A stretch of 64,000 bases of DNA from JAFAXD01 sp963833605 (GTDB taxonomy: Bacteria > Pseudomonadota > Alphaproteobacteria > Rhizobiales > Xanthobacteraceae): positions 1 through 64,000 of the forward strand of contig CAWHYZ010000004.1 in assembly GCA_963833605.1 (NCBI GenBank), given 5' to 3'. Position 1 is the first letter of the stretch; every line of letters starts with the position of its first letter. Positions 45,906 to 56,843 of this stretch are shown piece by piece. The notes beneath the pieces were generated by a model. That model ran no database searches and was not told the origin of the DNA. It saw only the letters and a program-made list of their open reading frames with translations. The position numbers and the translations under genes were made by a program.

Positions 45906-47093
45906 TCATACCAGGCCGAGGTCCTTGGGCGCCACGCCGGGGAAGACCTTCTGCAGCCGGTCGGCTGGCAATCCGTAGACGCGAGCGAACAACCCGCCCA
46001 AGAGCGCGCGATATTCATTGATGACCGGATAGTCGCGGTTCTGGAACAACATCGCCTGCTCGACCTTGACCTGCCTGCCGACCAGGCGTCCACCTTTGAC
46101 GCCGCCGCCCAACACCCAATAGACGCTGCCGTGGCCGTGATCGGTGCCGCGGTCGCCGTTCTCACGGAAGGTGCGGCCGAACTCGCTGATCACGATAACC
46201 ACCGTATCATTCCACGCCGTGCCGCTGGCTTTTGCAAACGCGGCCAGGCCCCACCCAAGCTCGGCGAGGTGGTTCGCCAAATAGCCCGACGCCCCACCTT
46301 GGTTGACATGCGTGTCCCAGCCGCCGACGTCCACGAAGCCGAGGTTGAAGCGACCGTTCATGAGCCCAGCGATGCGACGGGCCGCGAGCTCGAAGCCTCT
46401 CGGACTGACGGCATTGCGGTTGGCCTCTTGCATTTCCGTCGCGACCGTCTCGTAAACCTGGTCGCGCACCGCGAATCCCTGGGCCACGCTCGGCTCCAGA
46501 CTGGTGTTGCGGTACATGCTCTTGATGAGCGCGGCCTGACGATCATCGACCACCGGTTTGTTGACGGCGTTGAGCCCCATGTTGGGGATCGATATGCCTC
46601 CGCGGAACGTCAAGGGCAGCTGATCAGTAAACGCGATCGGCTTCGCTTCGGTGAGCTGGCCTGCCAGCCGGCTCATGAACCCCGACCGGAAATCACGGGT
46701 GCCGGTGAGCGCCTGCCCGAGTTCGATCGAATCCTGGGTTTCGAAGTGGCTGCGGCTGGCGTTGTCGGTTCCGGCAAATGGGACGAACGCCAGCTCGCCC
46801 TTCTGATAGAGCGGGTAGAGCGTATCCTTGAGAACCGGATGCAGCCCCCAATCGCTGTTGAGCGGCAAGGCTGCGTTGGGATCGCTCGGATGGGGCCGTG
46901 CGATCGCGAGGTTCGGCCGCGACTGGTAGTAGAAATCGCTCGACACCGGTATGACGACATTGGCGGCATCGTAGGCGCCGCGCAGGAACACCAACAGCAG
47001 GCGCGTGCTGGTCGAAGGGGCAGCATAGAGGCGCCCGGTGATGACCAGCGGGCCCGCCATGGCCAGTGCTTTCAAAACGTCGCGGCGGTCCAT
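45906..47093 (-). CDS. DUF1501 domain-containing protein
   Basis: A 395-residue protein with an N-terminal RRDVLKALAMAGPLVITGR segment typical of Tat-exported proteins. The rest is a DUF1501 domain, a sulfatase/alkaline-phosphatase-like fold: LLVFLRGAYDAANVVIPV, FVPFAGTDNASRSHFETQD, GFVDVGGWDTHVNQGG and VIVISEFGRTFRENGDRGTDHGHGSVYWVLGG. It is encoded 15 bp after a DUF1800 gene, the conserved two-gene arrangement of these families. Their joint role is unknown; periplasmic location is likely. Confidence 0.88.
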   Translation of the reverse strand: MDRRDVLKALAMAGPLVITGRLYAAPSTSTRLLLVFLRGAYDAANVVIPVSSDFYYQSRPNLAIARPHPSDPNAALPLNSDWGLHPVLKDTLYPLYQKGELAFVPFAGTDNASRSHFETQDSIELGQALTGTRDFRSGFMSRLAGQLTEAKPIAFTDQLPLTFRGGISIPNMGLNAVNKPVVDDRQAALIKSMYRNTSLEPSVAQGFAVRDQVYETVATEMQEANRNAVSPRGFELAARRIAGLMNGRFNLGFVDVGGWDTHVNQGGASGYLANHLAELGWGLAAFAKASGTAWNDTVVIVISEFGRTFRENGDRGTDHGHGSVYWVLGGGVKGGRLVGRQVKVEQAMLFQNRDYPVINEYRALLGGLFARVYGLPADRLQKVFPGVAPKDLGLV

Positions 47094-47108
47094 CGGAGGC
47101 TCCTCTGA

Positions 47109-48737
47109 CTAGCGGCGCATGAATTCGGGGGAAGCCAGAAACAGCGTGTTCCTGTCCTGTGGTGACATCGCCTCGTTGAGCACCTCACGCGTCTCCGCGC
47201 TCAACTGGGGGCGCAGTCTTGCAAGTGACGGGTCGTCGGCGATCTGCGGCATGAGCCCCGCTCCCGGCTCCGCGGTCGCAGATCGGAATAGCGGCGCTGA
47301 ACCCGAGCCAATCGCCCGCGCGATTTCAAAACGCGTGACCATTTGGCCAGGGCTCACCCAGGCGGCCTCCGCCAAGCCATACCCGTCCGGGGTCTGACGG
47401 CCGTAGAGCGGCTCCGCCATGCGGTTGAGCCAGCCCTGGATCGGCGCCGCATTGAGGATCGGCTGGTCGTCATAGGCGAGCCTGATGGCGGAAACCACGA
47501 AATGGATCGGGTCCTTGAACCGCGTACCGAGCGAGGCCTTGAACTCGGGCGATTCGAACATGGTCTTCAAGACCGCCGCAATCTCTCCGTCGGTCTTGCG
47601 GAAAGTCGCCGCCATGCGTTCGACCAGCGCCGACGGCGGATTGTCCGACACGAAATAGAGCGCAAGCTTGCGGCTGATGAAACGCGAAGTCGCGGGCGCA
47701 CGGCTGAGGATGTCGACCGCCCGATTGACCTCCGCGAGGCCGCTGCCAACGATGTGTTGACCAAGAAATGTCTTGTCGCCGTAGTCGTGGCGATTGGGGT
47801 TGAACACAAACAGACCATCGCGGACGAACTGACTCCGCAGCATCGGCCTTACGTTAGGCGTGTTCGATGTGAGATTGACGCCGGCGCCGGTCAGGATGCG
47901 CGAAAGTTCCTGCACATCGCCCTGGGTATAGCCGGAGCCGACGCCGAGCGTATGCAGTTCCATGATTTCGCGCGCATAGTTCTCATTGATGCGGCCGACT
48001 GCGTTGCGATTGTTGTCGAGATAGATCAGCATCGCCGGGTGGCGCACCGTCGCCGCCAGCAAGTCGCGAAACTTGCCCAGTGCATGCTGACGGATTGCGT
48101 TGTCCTCATAGTCGCCAACCAATGCTCGAATGTTGGCCTTGCTGGCATGCACATTGAAATGATTGAGCCAGAACCATGTGAGCTGCTCCTTGAGCTGGTC
48201 GGGCGAATAGAGGTCGCGCAGCAGGGACCGCGTCGCAGCCTCCCGGCCGACCTGCGCCAAAGCCTGCCGGTAGGCCCGCCGCGCCTGCCGCTTTTGCTCG
48301 GGGTCAACCAAGGCGGCAGCGTCCCGGCGCTGCTGCTCAAGGTCAATCGCGAGCTTCGTGCCCGGCGTTTGCGAAATCCTCAGCGCGTCGATTTGCGCCT
48401 GGGCGTGCGCCGGCAAGCGGTCGCCCTTCGGGGGATGCAGTTGCTGATCGAGAAAGGCGCTTGCTCCAAGCTTCGCCAGCATGCGTGCACTGGAGGGGTT
48501 GGCCCCCCACGTGATCCTGTTGAGCAGGCCGAGCTCATCGGCCGAAAGCGCGATCTCGGGTGATCCCGACGCTGAGATCTCAGGTTCCGGAGCGGCGGCG
48601 CCGGGAAGTGATGTCGCGAGCGAGACGATGCTCGCCGCGAACAAAAGACGCGCGGCCAGACGCGGGGCGTGCGCAAAGACACTCCTGTCCGGTCCTGCTG
48701 CCGGCGCCGGACTCTCCACGTCGTTTCGATCAGTCAT
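47109..48737 (-). CDS. DUF1800 domain-containing protein
   Basis: A 542-residue protein with a hydrophobic N-terminal segment (LAARLLFAASIVSLATSLPGAAA) that may act as a signal. The DUF1800 body has ADELGLLNRITWGANPSS, LTWFWLNHFNVHASK, YLDNNRNAVGRINENYAREIMELHTLGVGSGYTQGDVQELSRILTG and a C-terminal LFLASPEFMRR. First gene of the pair with DUF1501 (minus strand). Function unknown. A short copy of its own C-terminus lies directly upstream (48,730). Confidence 0.88.
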   Translation of the reverse strand: MTDRNDVESPAPAAGPDRSVFAHAPRLAARLLFAASIVSLATSLPGAAAPEPEISASGSPEIALSADELGLLNRITWGANPSSARMLAKLGASAFLDQQLHPPKGDRLPAHAQAQIDALRISQTPGTKLAIDLEQQRRDAAALVDPEQKRQARRAYRQALAQVGREAATRSLLRDLYSPDQLKEQLTWFWLNHFNVHASKANIRALVGDYEDNAIRQHALGKFRDLLAATVRHPAMLIYLDNNRNAVGRINENYAREIMELHTLGVGSGYTQGDVQELSRILTGAGVNLTSNTPNVRPMLRSQFVRDGLFVFNPNRHDYGDKTFLGQHIVGSGLAEVNRAVDILSRAPATSRFISRKLALYFVSDNPPSALVERMAATFRKTDGEIAAVLKTMFESPEFKASLGTRFKDPIHFVVSAIRLAYDDQPILNAAPIQGWLNRMAEPLYGRQTPDGYGLAEAAWVSPGQMVTRFEIARAIGSGSAPLFRSATAEPGAGLMPQIADDPSLARLRPQLSAETREVLNEAMSPQDRNTLFLASPEFMRR

Positions 48738-48900
48738 GTTCGAGCCTCTTGCGGCGCATGAATGCAGGAAACACGAGGAACAAGGTGTTTTGGCTGATCG
48801 GCGCGCGGGTCGCGTCGTTCACCATTGAACACAGCGAATTGTGAAAGGGCGTTGTCGCGATCTGTCGAAGCAAGCCCGACCCGGAGCGGGGTGTGTTCTC
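48730..48900 (-). pseudogene. C-terminal remnant of a second DUF1800 gene
   Basis: SGLLRQIATTPFHNSLCSMVNDATRAPISQNTLFLVFPAFMRRKRLEHD aligns with the DUF1800 C-terminus at 47,109 (AGLMPQIADDPSLARL...SPQDRNTLFLASPEFMRR). The frame remains open to 49,059, but no further DUF1800 sequence is visible. Its stop overlaps the start of the intact gene by 8 bp. Likely a relic of a tandem duplication. Confidence 0.55.
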
Positions 48901-49272
48901 AAAACGCTTGCTGGAACATGCGGCCGCCCGCGCGCGGTCGGCGACCACCGGCGCAACCGCGGCGCCCGAGGAGGGCGTCCAGACGGCGAAATCGCGAGCA
49001 TCCGCGTGGCCGGCCATGAGTAGCTTGACTTGATCGCTCGTAGCCGCCCACTCAGACACCGTATTGATAGCAAGATTAATGTGTCGTGAAAATGAAGTTC
49101 ATACAGAATTCATATTCAGGGCACGCGGTTTGGCTGTGCGGTAATCATATGCGCGTTGCCGACCCCCACCCGACCCGATATGTTTCAGCCGGCGAACGCT
49201 ACGCACATGCGCGCGTCAGTTGATTGGATGGCGAACCTCGCCGTTACAATCGACGAACCCCGGGAGCGAGCC

Positions 49273-49662
49273 ATGAGCATTTTTGGAAACATCATGTCAT
49301 CGATCTTTGGCCACGGCGCCAAGGCACAGCCAATGCCAAGCGGAGCCGGAGCAGGCACAGCTCCGGCACCAGCCGGCAAGCCCGCTGTGGCACCAAGCCA
49401 GGCACCGGTCGACGTCGAGGCTGTATTGTCCAAACTGGCGAGCGAAAACAAGGAGAAACTCGACTGGCGCAAGTCGATCGTCGATTTGATGAAACTGCTC
49501 AACCTCGACAGCAGTCTCGCGGCACGCAAGGAGTTGGCGCACGAACTCCACTACACCGGCGACACCAATGATTCGGCGACCATGAACGTCTGGCTGCACA
49601 AGCAGGTGATGGTCAAGCTCGCCGAGAACGGCGGCAAGGTTCCCGACCAGCTCAAACACTAA
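49273..49662 (+). CDS. DUF3597 domain-containing protein
   Basis: 129 residues: MSIFGNIMSSIFG, a Pro/Ala-rich linker, then DVEAVLSKLASENKEKLDWRKSIVDLMKLLNLDSSLAARKELAHELHYTGDTNDSATMNVWLHKQVMVKLAENGGKVPDQLK, a LysM-neighbour-type helical DUF3597 domain. Start 49,273 begins the conserved MSIFGN, so I prefer it over 49,156. Function unknown; single-gene unit before the ABC ATPase. Confidence 0.8.
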   Translation: MSIFGNIMSSIFGHGAKAQPMPSGAGAGTAPAPAGKPAVAPSQAPVDVEAVLSKLASENKEKLDWRKSIVDLMKLLNLDSSLAARKELAHELHYTGDTNDSATMNVWLHKQVMVKLAENGGKVPDQLKH

Positions 49663-49858
49663 GTCTCGCGCGGCCATCAAGGCCCCGCACCCATCGAGCC
49701 CAGCAGCGTGACCGACAGACAGTTCGGTCGCGCGGATGGCGTGCGCGCCCGATCTTGCCGCCACGCGCGGGAACGGGCATTGTCCTGGCAGTGCGAAACA
49801 AGCCAATGCATCAGCACATGTCACCGCCCCCGGAGCGTCCAAGCCACCGGGCGAGGGT

Positions 49859-51748
<1,890 letters not shown>

Positions 51749-51818
51749 TCAGGGATCAGGACGATTGCGCCGCCGCTATCCTGACCCCCTGTTGCCCGTG
51801 ACCCGATTTCTGATCCAA

Positions 51819-53030
51819 TCACAGCAAGGGCGGAACAATCTGCATGTCTTTCGGCCAGACGGTGTGGATCTCGCCTTTGATCCACTCGCCCAAGACTTCC
51901 TGATTGTAGATATTGAGACCGTTATCTCCGAACTTCACCTTGGTGGCCGGATACGTCAAATTGGTGAACTCGGTGGAGGCCAGAACGTCGCGGATCTTCT
52001 GCGGATCGCGGCTCGCGGCTTTCTCCAGCGCCTGCCGAATGATTTGGCCGACCACATAGCCTTGGCCGAGTTGCTCGTTGGCCGGCGGATAGGGCTGGTT
52101 CGGGTAAGCCGCCTTGTAGGCCGCTACGAGTTCCTTGTTGCCCGGCACCTTGAGGTCCCAGTTCCACGCCAGTGGCGCAAAGAACTTGTCTCCCGCTTCG
52201 CCCAAGCCCTTGCCGACCGAGTTGGTGCCGGCCGGCCCCGCGCCGAAGATCGGCGCCGTGACACCGACGCCACGCAGCGCCTTGATGATCAGAATGATGT
52301 CGTTGGTGAACCCACCGAGAAAAATCATCTCGGGTTTGTAGCGCAGCACTGGCGCGACCGCGACCGAGGGATCGCTCAACCCCATCTGGAACGATTGTGA
52401 GAATGGTACGTCGAGATTGAGCGTCTTGGCGTGCTCGGGAAGCTGCTTCTGCACCACGAGGCCGACCGCGTCGTTGCTCATGAAGATCAGTGCCGAGGTG
52501 GGTGGTTTGCCCTTGGCAGCCTTCCACATCTCGTAGCCGCTCGACATCGCCCAGTTCCAGACGGCGCCGCCCTGGGGCGTGATCTTGAATGTATATTTGT
52601 AGCCGCGATTGACGATGCCATCGGCATAGGAGTTGGTCACCAGCGGAATTTGCGACTTCTCCGACTCGACCTGCGCCGCCAGCGTCATGGCGCTTGCCGA
52701 CGCACCGGCGAGCACAACGGCCTTGTCCTGATCGATCAGGCGCCGCGTGACGCTCGCCGCCTGGGTCGGGTTCTCCGATGACGTATCGGCAATGATGAGC
52801 TTGAGCTTGGCCCCGCCCAGCGCCTTGATGCCGCCCTCGCGATTGATCTGGTCGGCGGCGATCTGCAAGCCCCAAGTCGCGCGCGTCCCAACCTCGCCAA
52901 GACCGCCGGTGAGCGAGTTCGGTGCGCCGATCACCACCTCCTCTTCCGCGGCACGAACGATCCCAGGAAGCGCAACAGTCGCCGCACCGGCTGCCATTCC
53001 CTTCAGCCCCGCTCTGCGCGTGATGTTCAT
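51819..53030 (-). CDS. HAAT/Liv-type ABC solute-binding protein 2
   Basis: A 403-residue periplasmic binding protein of the branched-chain amino acid/amide family (Peripla_BP_6). A Tat-like TRRAGLKGMAAGAATVALPGIVRA signal precedes EEVVIGAPNSLTGGLGEVG, and the two lobes follow. It is a close paralogue of the next gene upstream (53,115), same length and about 80% alike by eye. Last gene of the six-gene minus-strand operon starting at 57,731. Substrate unknown; aromatic or urea-type ligands are possible. Confidence 0.9.
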   Translation of the reverse strand: MNITRRAGLKGMAAGAATVALPGIVRAAEEEVVIGAPNSLTGGLGEVGTRATWGLQIAADQINREGGIKALGGAKLKLIIADTSSENPTQAASVTRRLIDQDKAVVLAGASASAMTLAAQVESEKSQIPLVTNSYADGIVNRGYKYTFKITPQGGAVWNWAMSSGYEMWKAAKGKPPTSALIFMSNDAVGLVVQKQLPEHAKTLNLDVPFSQSFQMGLSDPSVAVAPVLRYKPEMIFLGGFTNDIILIIKALRGVGVTAPIFGAGPAGTNSVGKGLGEAGDKFFAPLAWNWDLKVPGNKELVAAYKAAYPNQPYPPANEQLGQGYVVGQIIRQALEKAASRDPQKIRDVLASTEFTNLTYPATKVKFGDNGLNIYNQEVLGEWIKGEIHTVWPKDMQIVPPLL

Positions 53031-53114
53031 CGTCTTTCCTCCTGTTTTGGATTGGCGAAAACTCTGACTGTCCTGCCGACGATCCGATCTAAGCGTTGGC
53101 GGCCGGATACTCGA

Positions 53115-54326
53115 TCAGAGTATCGGCGCCATTGCTTGCACATCCTTCGGCCACACCGTCCGAATTACTCCCTTCGTCCACTCGCCCAAGACCTCTTTGT
53201 TGTTGATGTTGAGGCCGTTCTCGCCGAACTTAACGGTCGGATTCGGATACGGCAGATTGGTGAATTCGGCACTGGCCAGCACGTCACGGATCTTCTTGGG
53301 ATCGCGAGTGGCCGCTTTCTCCAGAGCCTGACGCAGGATCATGCCGATGACATAGCCTTGCCCCAGGTGCTCGTTGGCCGGCGGGTATGGCGCATCCGGA
53401 TACGCCTTGTGATAGGCCTCGACGAATTCTTTGTTGCCTGCAACCGGAAGGTCCCAGTTCCACGCCATCGGAGCAAAGAACTTGTCGCCCGCCTCCCCTA
53501 ACCCTTGACCGACTGAGTCCGAACCAGCCGGACCAGCGCCGAAGATCGGCGCCGTCACCCCCACGCCACGCAGCGCTTTGATGATCAGGATGATGTCGTT
53601 GGCAAACCCGCCGAGAAAAATCATCTCCGGTTTGTAGCGCAGCACCGGCGCAACGGCGACCGAAGGATCGCTCAGACCCATCTGGAACGATTGTGAGAAC
53701 GGAACCTCGAGATTTAGCGTCTTGGCGTGTTCGGGTAGCTGCTTTTGAACCACCAGACCGACAGCGTCATTACTCATGAAAATGAGCGCCGATTTCGGCG
53801 GGCTGCCTTTCGAGGCTTTCCACATCTCGTAACCGCTCGACATCGACCAGTTCCAAACCGGACCACCCTGTGGCGTGATTTTGAACGTGTACTTGTAGCC
53901 GCGGGTAACGATGCCGTCCGCGTAGGAGTTGGTGACGATCGGGATTTCGGATTTCTCCGACTCCACCTGCGCCGCGAGCGTCATCGCGCTGGCCGTCGCA
54001 CCTGCCAGCACGACCGCCTTGTCCTGATCGATGATGCGGCGGGTGACGCTCGCCGCCTGCGTCGGGTTCTCTGATGACGTATCGGCGATGATCGCGCGCA
54101 GTTTGGCGCCGCCCAGAGATTTGATCCCACCCTCGCGATTGGCTTGATCGATCGCGATCTGCAGGCCCCACGTCATGCGCTGCCCGATCTCCCCGAGCCC
54201 GCCGGTCAGTGAATTGGGCGCACCAATGATGAGCTCAGGTTCGTCGGCGTGGACGATGGCCGGAATCGCGACCGACGCTGCACCCGCCATGAGGCCCTTC
54301 AGTCCGGTCCTACGGGTGATGTTCAT
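53115..54326 (-). CDS. HAAT/Liv-type ABC solute-binding protein 1
   Basis: A 403-residue Peripla_BP_6 protein with signal TRRTGLKGLMAGAASVAIPAIVHA and body ELIIGAPNSLTGGLGEIG. Long blocks such as ITPQGG and GLSDPSVAVAPVLRYKPEMIFLGG are identical to its neighbour at 51,819, marking a recent tandem duplication. Both copies are intact, so they may bind related but different ligands for one permease. Located directly after the LivF gene. Confidence 0.9.
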   Translation of the reverse strand: MNITRRTGLKGLMAGAASVAIPAIVHADEPELIIGAPNSLTGGLGEIGQRMTWGLQIAIDQANREGGIKSLGGAKLRAIIADTSSENPTQAASVTRRIIDQDKAVVLAGATASAMTLAAQVESEKSEIPIVTNSYADGIVTRGYKYTFKITPQGGPVWNWSMSSGYEMWKASKGSPPKSALIFMSNDAVGLVVQKQLPEHAKTLNLEVPFSQSFQMGLSDPSVAVAPVLRYKPEMIFLGGFANDIILIIKALRGVGVTAPIFGAGPAGSDSVGQGLGEAGDKFFAPMAWNWDLPVAGNKEFVEAYHKAYPDAPYPPANEHLGQGYVIGMILRQALEKAATRDPKKIRDVLASAEFTNLPYPNPTVKFGENGLNINNKEVLGEWTKGVIRTVWPKDVQAMAPIL

Positions 54327-54366
54327 GCTGGTCCTCCCTCAAGGCTCCGATCGAGCCTGTGATCGT

Positions 54367-55074
54367 CTATATGCCCAGGTAGGCACGGCGCACGAAATCG
54401 GAGTCCTGCAATGCATGGCGTTCCCCCGCCAGCACGACGTGCCCATTCGCCAGAATGATTCCGCGGGAGGCGAGCTCGAGGCATGTCGCGTTCTGCTCGA
54501 CCAGCAGAATGGTCGTGCCCTGTCGCTTGATTTCGCCGAGGCGCTCGAACACCAGTTCGGCCAGCACCGGTGACAGGCCGAGTGAAGGCTCGTCCAGCAT
54601 CAGCAATTTGGGGAAATTCATCATGGCGCGGCCGATGGCGAGCATCTGCTGCTCGCCGCCCGACAACGTTCCGCCCGCCTGGCGCCGCCGCTCAGCAAGA
54701 CGTGGAAACAGCCCGTAAACCGTCGCCAACGCTTCCGCGGCCGACACCGGCGCGCGCCCGGGCAGATAGCTGACGATGAGATTGTCCTCGACCGTCAGAT
54801 TGGGGAAGATACGCCGTCCCTCCGGCACATGCGAAATGCCAGCGCGCGCGACCTGATGGGGCGACAGTCCGATCACGCTCTTGCCCTCGGCGGTCACGCT
54901 CCCGTTGCGCGCCGGGATGAGCCCGGAAATCGAGCGCAGAATGCTGGTCTTGCCGGCCCCGTTGGCGCCGAGCAGTACGAACACGGAGCCTTCGTCCACG
55001 GTGAAAGAGACCTCGCGCACCGCAAACAGGTCGCCGTAGGCCACGCTGAGCTTGTCGACTGCGAGCAGCGTCAT
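54367..55074 (-). CDS. livF: Branched-chain amino acid-type ABC ATPase
   Basis: A 235-residue ATPase of the LivF type: Walker A GANGAGKTS, the LivF-specific GISHVPEGRRIFPNLTVEDNL, signature LSGGEQQML, Walker B LLMLDEPSLGLSP and EQNATCLELASRGIILANG. It overlaps the LivG stop by 4 bases (ATGA) and precedes the two binding-protein genes. Energises solute uptake with LivG. Confidence 0.92.
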   Translation of the reverse strand: MTLLAVDKLSVAYGDLFAVREVSFTVDEGSVFVLLGANGAGKTSILRSISGLIPARNGSVTAEGKSVIGLSPHQVARAGISHVPEGRRIFPNLTVEDNLIVSYLPGRAPVSAAEALATVYGLFPRLAERRRQAGGTLSGGEQQMLAIGRAMMNFPKLLMLDEPSLGLSPVLAELVFERLGEIKRQGTTILLVEQNATCLELASRGIILANGHVVLAGERHALQDSDFVRRAYLGI

Positions 55075-55814
55075 CGCAGCGCCTTTTGCTTGGTGCCGAG
55101 ATAGGCTTCGATAACGACCGGATCATGCGCGACCTCGGTCGGCGTGCCGTCCGCAACCACGGTGGCGTTGTGCAGCACGACCAGACGGTTCACCATCCTG
55201 GCCAGTACCGACAGCACGTGTTCGACTACGATCACCGTAATGCCGCGGGCGCGATTGAGCGTGAGGATTTCTTCGATCAGATGTTCGGCCTCGTCATGCG
55301 TAAGACCCGACATGCTCTCGTCGAGCATCAACAGGCGGCAGTGGCCCGCGATCGCGCGTCCGATTTCGACCCGTTTGCGGTCGGCGAGCGTGAGTTCGGA
55401 CGGACGGTGGTCCGCCTGCGCATCGAGGCGCAGCTGAGCCAGAATCGCGGTCACCTCCTCATCGACGTCCCGGTCCTTGGGCAAGCACTGTGACGCGGCG
55501 ACGCTGATGTTCTGGCGTATCGTCATGCTCTCGAACAGGCGAACCTTCTGGAAGGTGCGGCACATGCCGGCGCGGCGGCGCAGATGGCTTGCCATGGTGG
55601 TGCAGTCGCGCCCGAAGTAGGAGACACGACCAGCGGACGGACGAATATTGCCGCTGACGATCTCGAACAGGGTGGATTTGCCGGCGCCGTTTGGACCAAT
55701 CAGCCCCATCACCTCGCCTTCGCGCACCGAGAAGCTCACGTCCCGAAGTGCCACGACGCCTCCGAAGTTGCGCGCGACACCGTTTACCTCGAGCGCAAGC
55801 ACTGGCGCGTTCAT
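55071..55814 (-). CDS. livG: Branched-chain amino acid-type ABC ATPase
   Basis: A 247-residue LivG-type ATPase: GPNGAGKST Walker A, CRTFQKVRLFESMTIRQNI, signature region ELTLADRKRVEIGRAIA, Walker B LLMLDESMSGLTHDE, and VVEHVLSVLARMVNRLVVLHNG-like C-terminus (here LHNATVVADG). The signature LTLADRKR departs from LSGGQ, which is seen in some LivG relatives. Overlaps its neighbours by 4 bases on each side. Confidence 0.92.
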   Translation of the reverse strand: MNAPVLALEVNGVARNFGGVVALRDVSFSVREGEVMGLIGPNGAGKSTLFEIVSGNIRPSAGRVSYFGRDCTTMASHLRRRAGMCRTFQKVRLFESMTIRQNISVAASQCLPKDRDVDEEVTAILAQLRLDAQADHRPSELTLADRKRVEIGRAIAGHCRLLMLDESMSGLTHDEAEHLIEEILTLNRARGITVIVVEHVLSVLARMVNRLVVLHNATVVADGTPTEVAHDPVVIEAYLGTKQKALR

Positions 55815-56842
55815 CGCGATCCCCCTCTGATCGCGTTGCGCAGCACGGTGCCGACAATTCCCTTGGGCGCGTACAGGACAACAATCAGCAGCATCAGCCC
55901 GTAGACGAAGATATCGAGACCCGAAATCCCAACCTTGGTGCCACCCCAGTTGGTGATTTCGGAGAGGAAGATCATGATCGCGCCGCCGATGATCGGTCCC
56001 CAGGCGGTTCCCAGCCCGCCGATGAGGGCAGGCAGCTGCAGTTGGATCGCCTGTGAGAGCCCGAAAGCCGCCTCCGGGTCGATCGCCATGTAGAACTGCA
56101 TGTAGAGACCGGCCGCCAGCGCAGTCATCGCGGCGCTCACGATCAACCCCAGCATCTTGGTACGGAATACCGCAACGCCGGCGGCAGCCGCTGCGACTTC
56201 GTCATCTCGTACAGCCTGCATTTCAAGGCCAAATCGGCTGTTCAATATCCAGCACGTGATCCAGTAATAGGCCGTCACGAATAGAAGCGACGCGTAAAGA
56301 AATGGCATCGGCGTGCGCGACTGGGCAGCCCACCATGAATTGCCGAAGAATTTCAACGCAAGACCGTCCGCACCCCCGGTGAGGTCGACGAAATGCCGTG
56401 AGATCTGCACCATGGCAAGCGACGCAGCCACGGTTGCGAGCGCGAAGAACACGCCGCGCATGCGCAGTGTCATGCTCCCCATCACCAGCGCGACCAGCAG
56501 CGACAAGACGACTCCACCCCAGACGCCGAACCAGGGGGGAATTCCGTATTTGTTGAATAAAATGCCGGTCGTGTAGCAGCCAAGCCCAAGGAACACGCCG
56601 TGCCCAAGCGATAGCAGCCCGCCGATGCCCGCAACCACGTTCCAGGCCTGGCCGAGCGAGATGAAGATCAGTGCCCGAACCGTGGCGGCCAGAATATAAT
56701 TGTTCACGGGCAAGAACGGCAGGCAGGCCACGAGCACAAAGGCGATGAGGCCGTAGACGAACGCGCGCCGCCGCGCGAGCTCCCTACCCACCGATGAGGT
56801 CGCGACCTTGCGGGTCGCGCTATCCGGTAAAGTGGCCTCCAT
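55811..56842 (-). CDS. livM: Branched-chain amino acid-type ABC permease
   Basis: A 343-residue membrane permease of the LivM family with about nine transmembrane helices, AWNVVAGIGGLLSLGHGVFLGLGCYTTGILFN near residue 70 and LPALIGGLGTAWGPIIGGA in the coupling region. One base separates it from the LivH gene. Forms the channel with LivH. Confidence 0.92.
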   Translation of the reverse strand: MEATLPDSATRKVATSSVGRELARRRAFVYGLIAFVLVACLPFLPVNNYILAATVRALIFISLGQAWNVVAGIGGLLSLGHGVFLGLGCYTTGILFNKYGIPPWFGVWGGVVLSLLVALVMGSMTLRMRGVFFALATVAASLAMVQISRHFVDLTGGADGLALKFFGNSWWAAQSRTPMPFLYASLLFVTAYYWITCWILNSRFGLEMQAVRDDEVAAAAAGVAVFRTKMLGLIVSAAMTALAAGLYMQFYMAIDPEAAFGLSQAIQLQLPALIGGLGTAWGPIIGGAIMIFLSEITNWGGTKVGISGLDIFVYGLMLLIVVLYAPKGIVGTVLRNAIRGGSR

Positions 56843-56843
56843 C

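Noticed and set aside
47343..48563. 406-codon plus-strand open frame opposite DUF1800
   Set aside because: Composition is that of a mirror frame (high Arg/Leu, no domain) and the minus strand carries a clear family protein.
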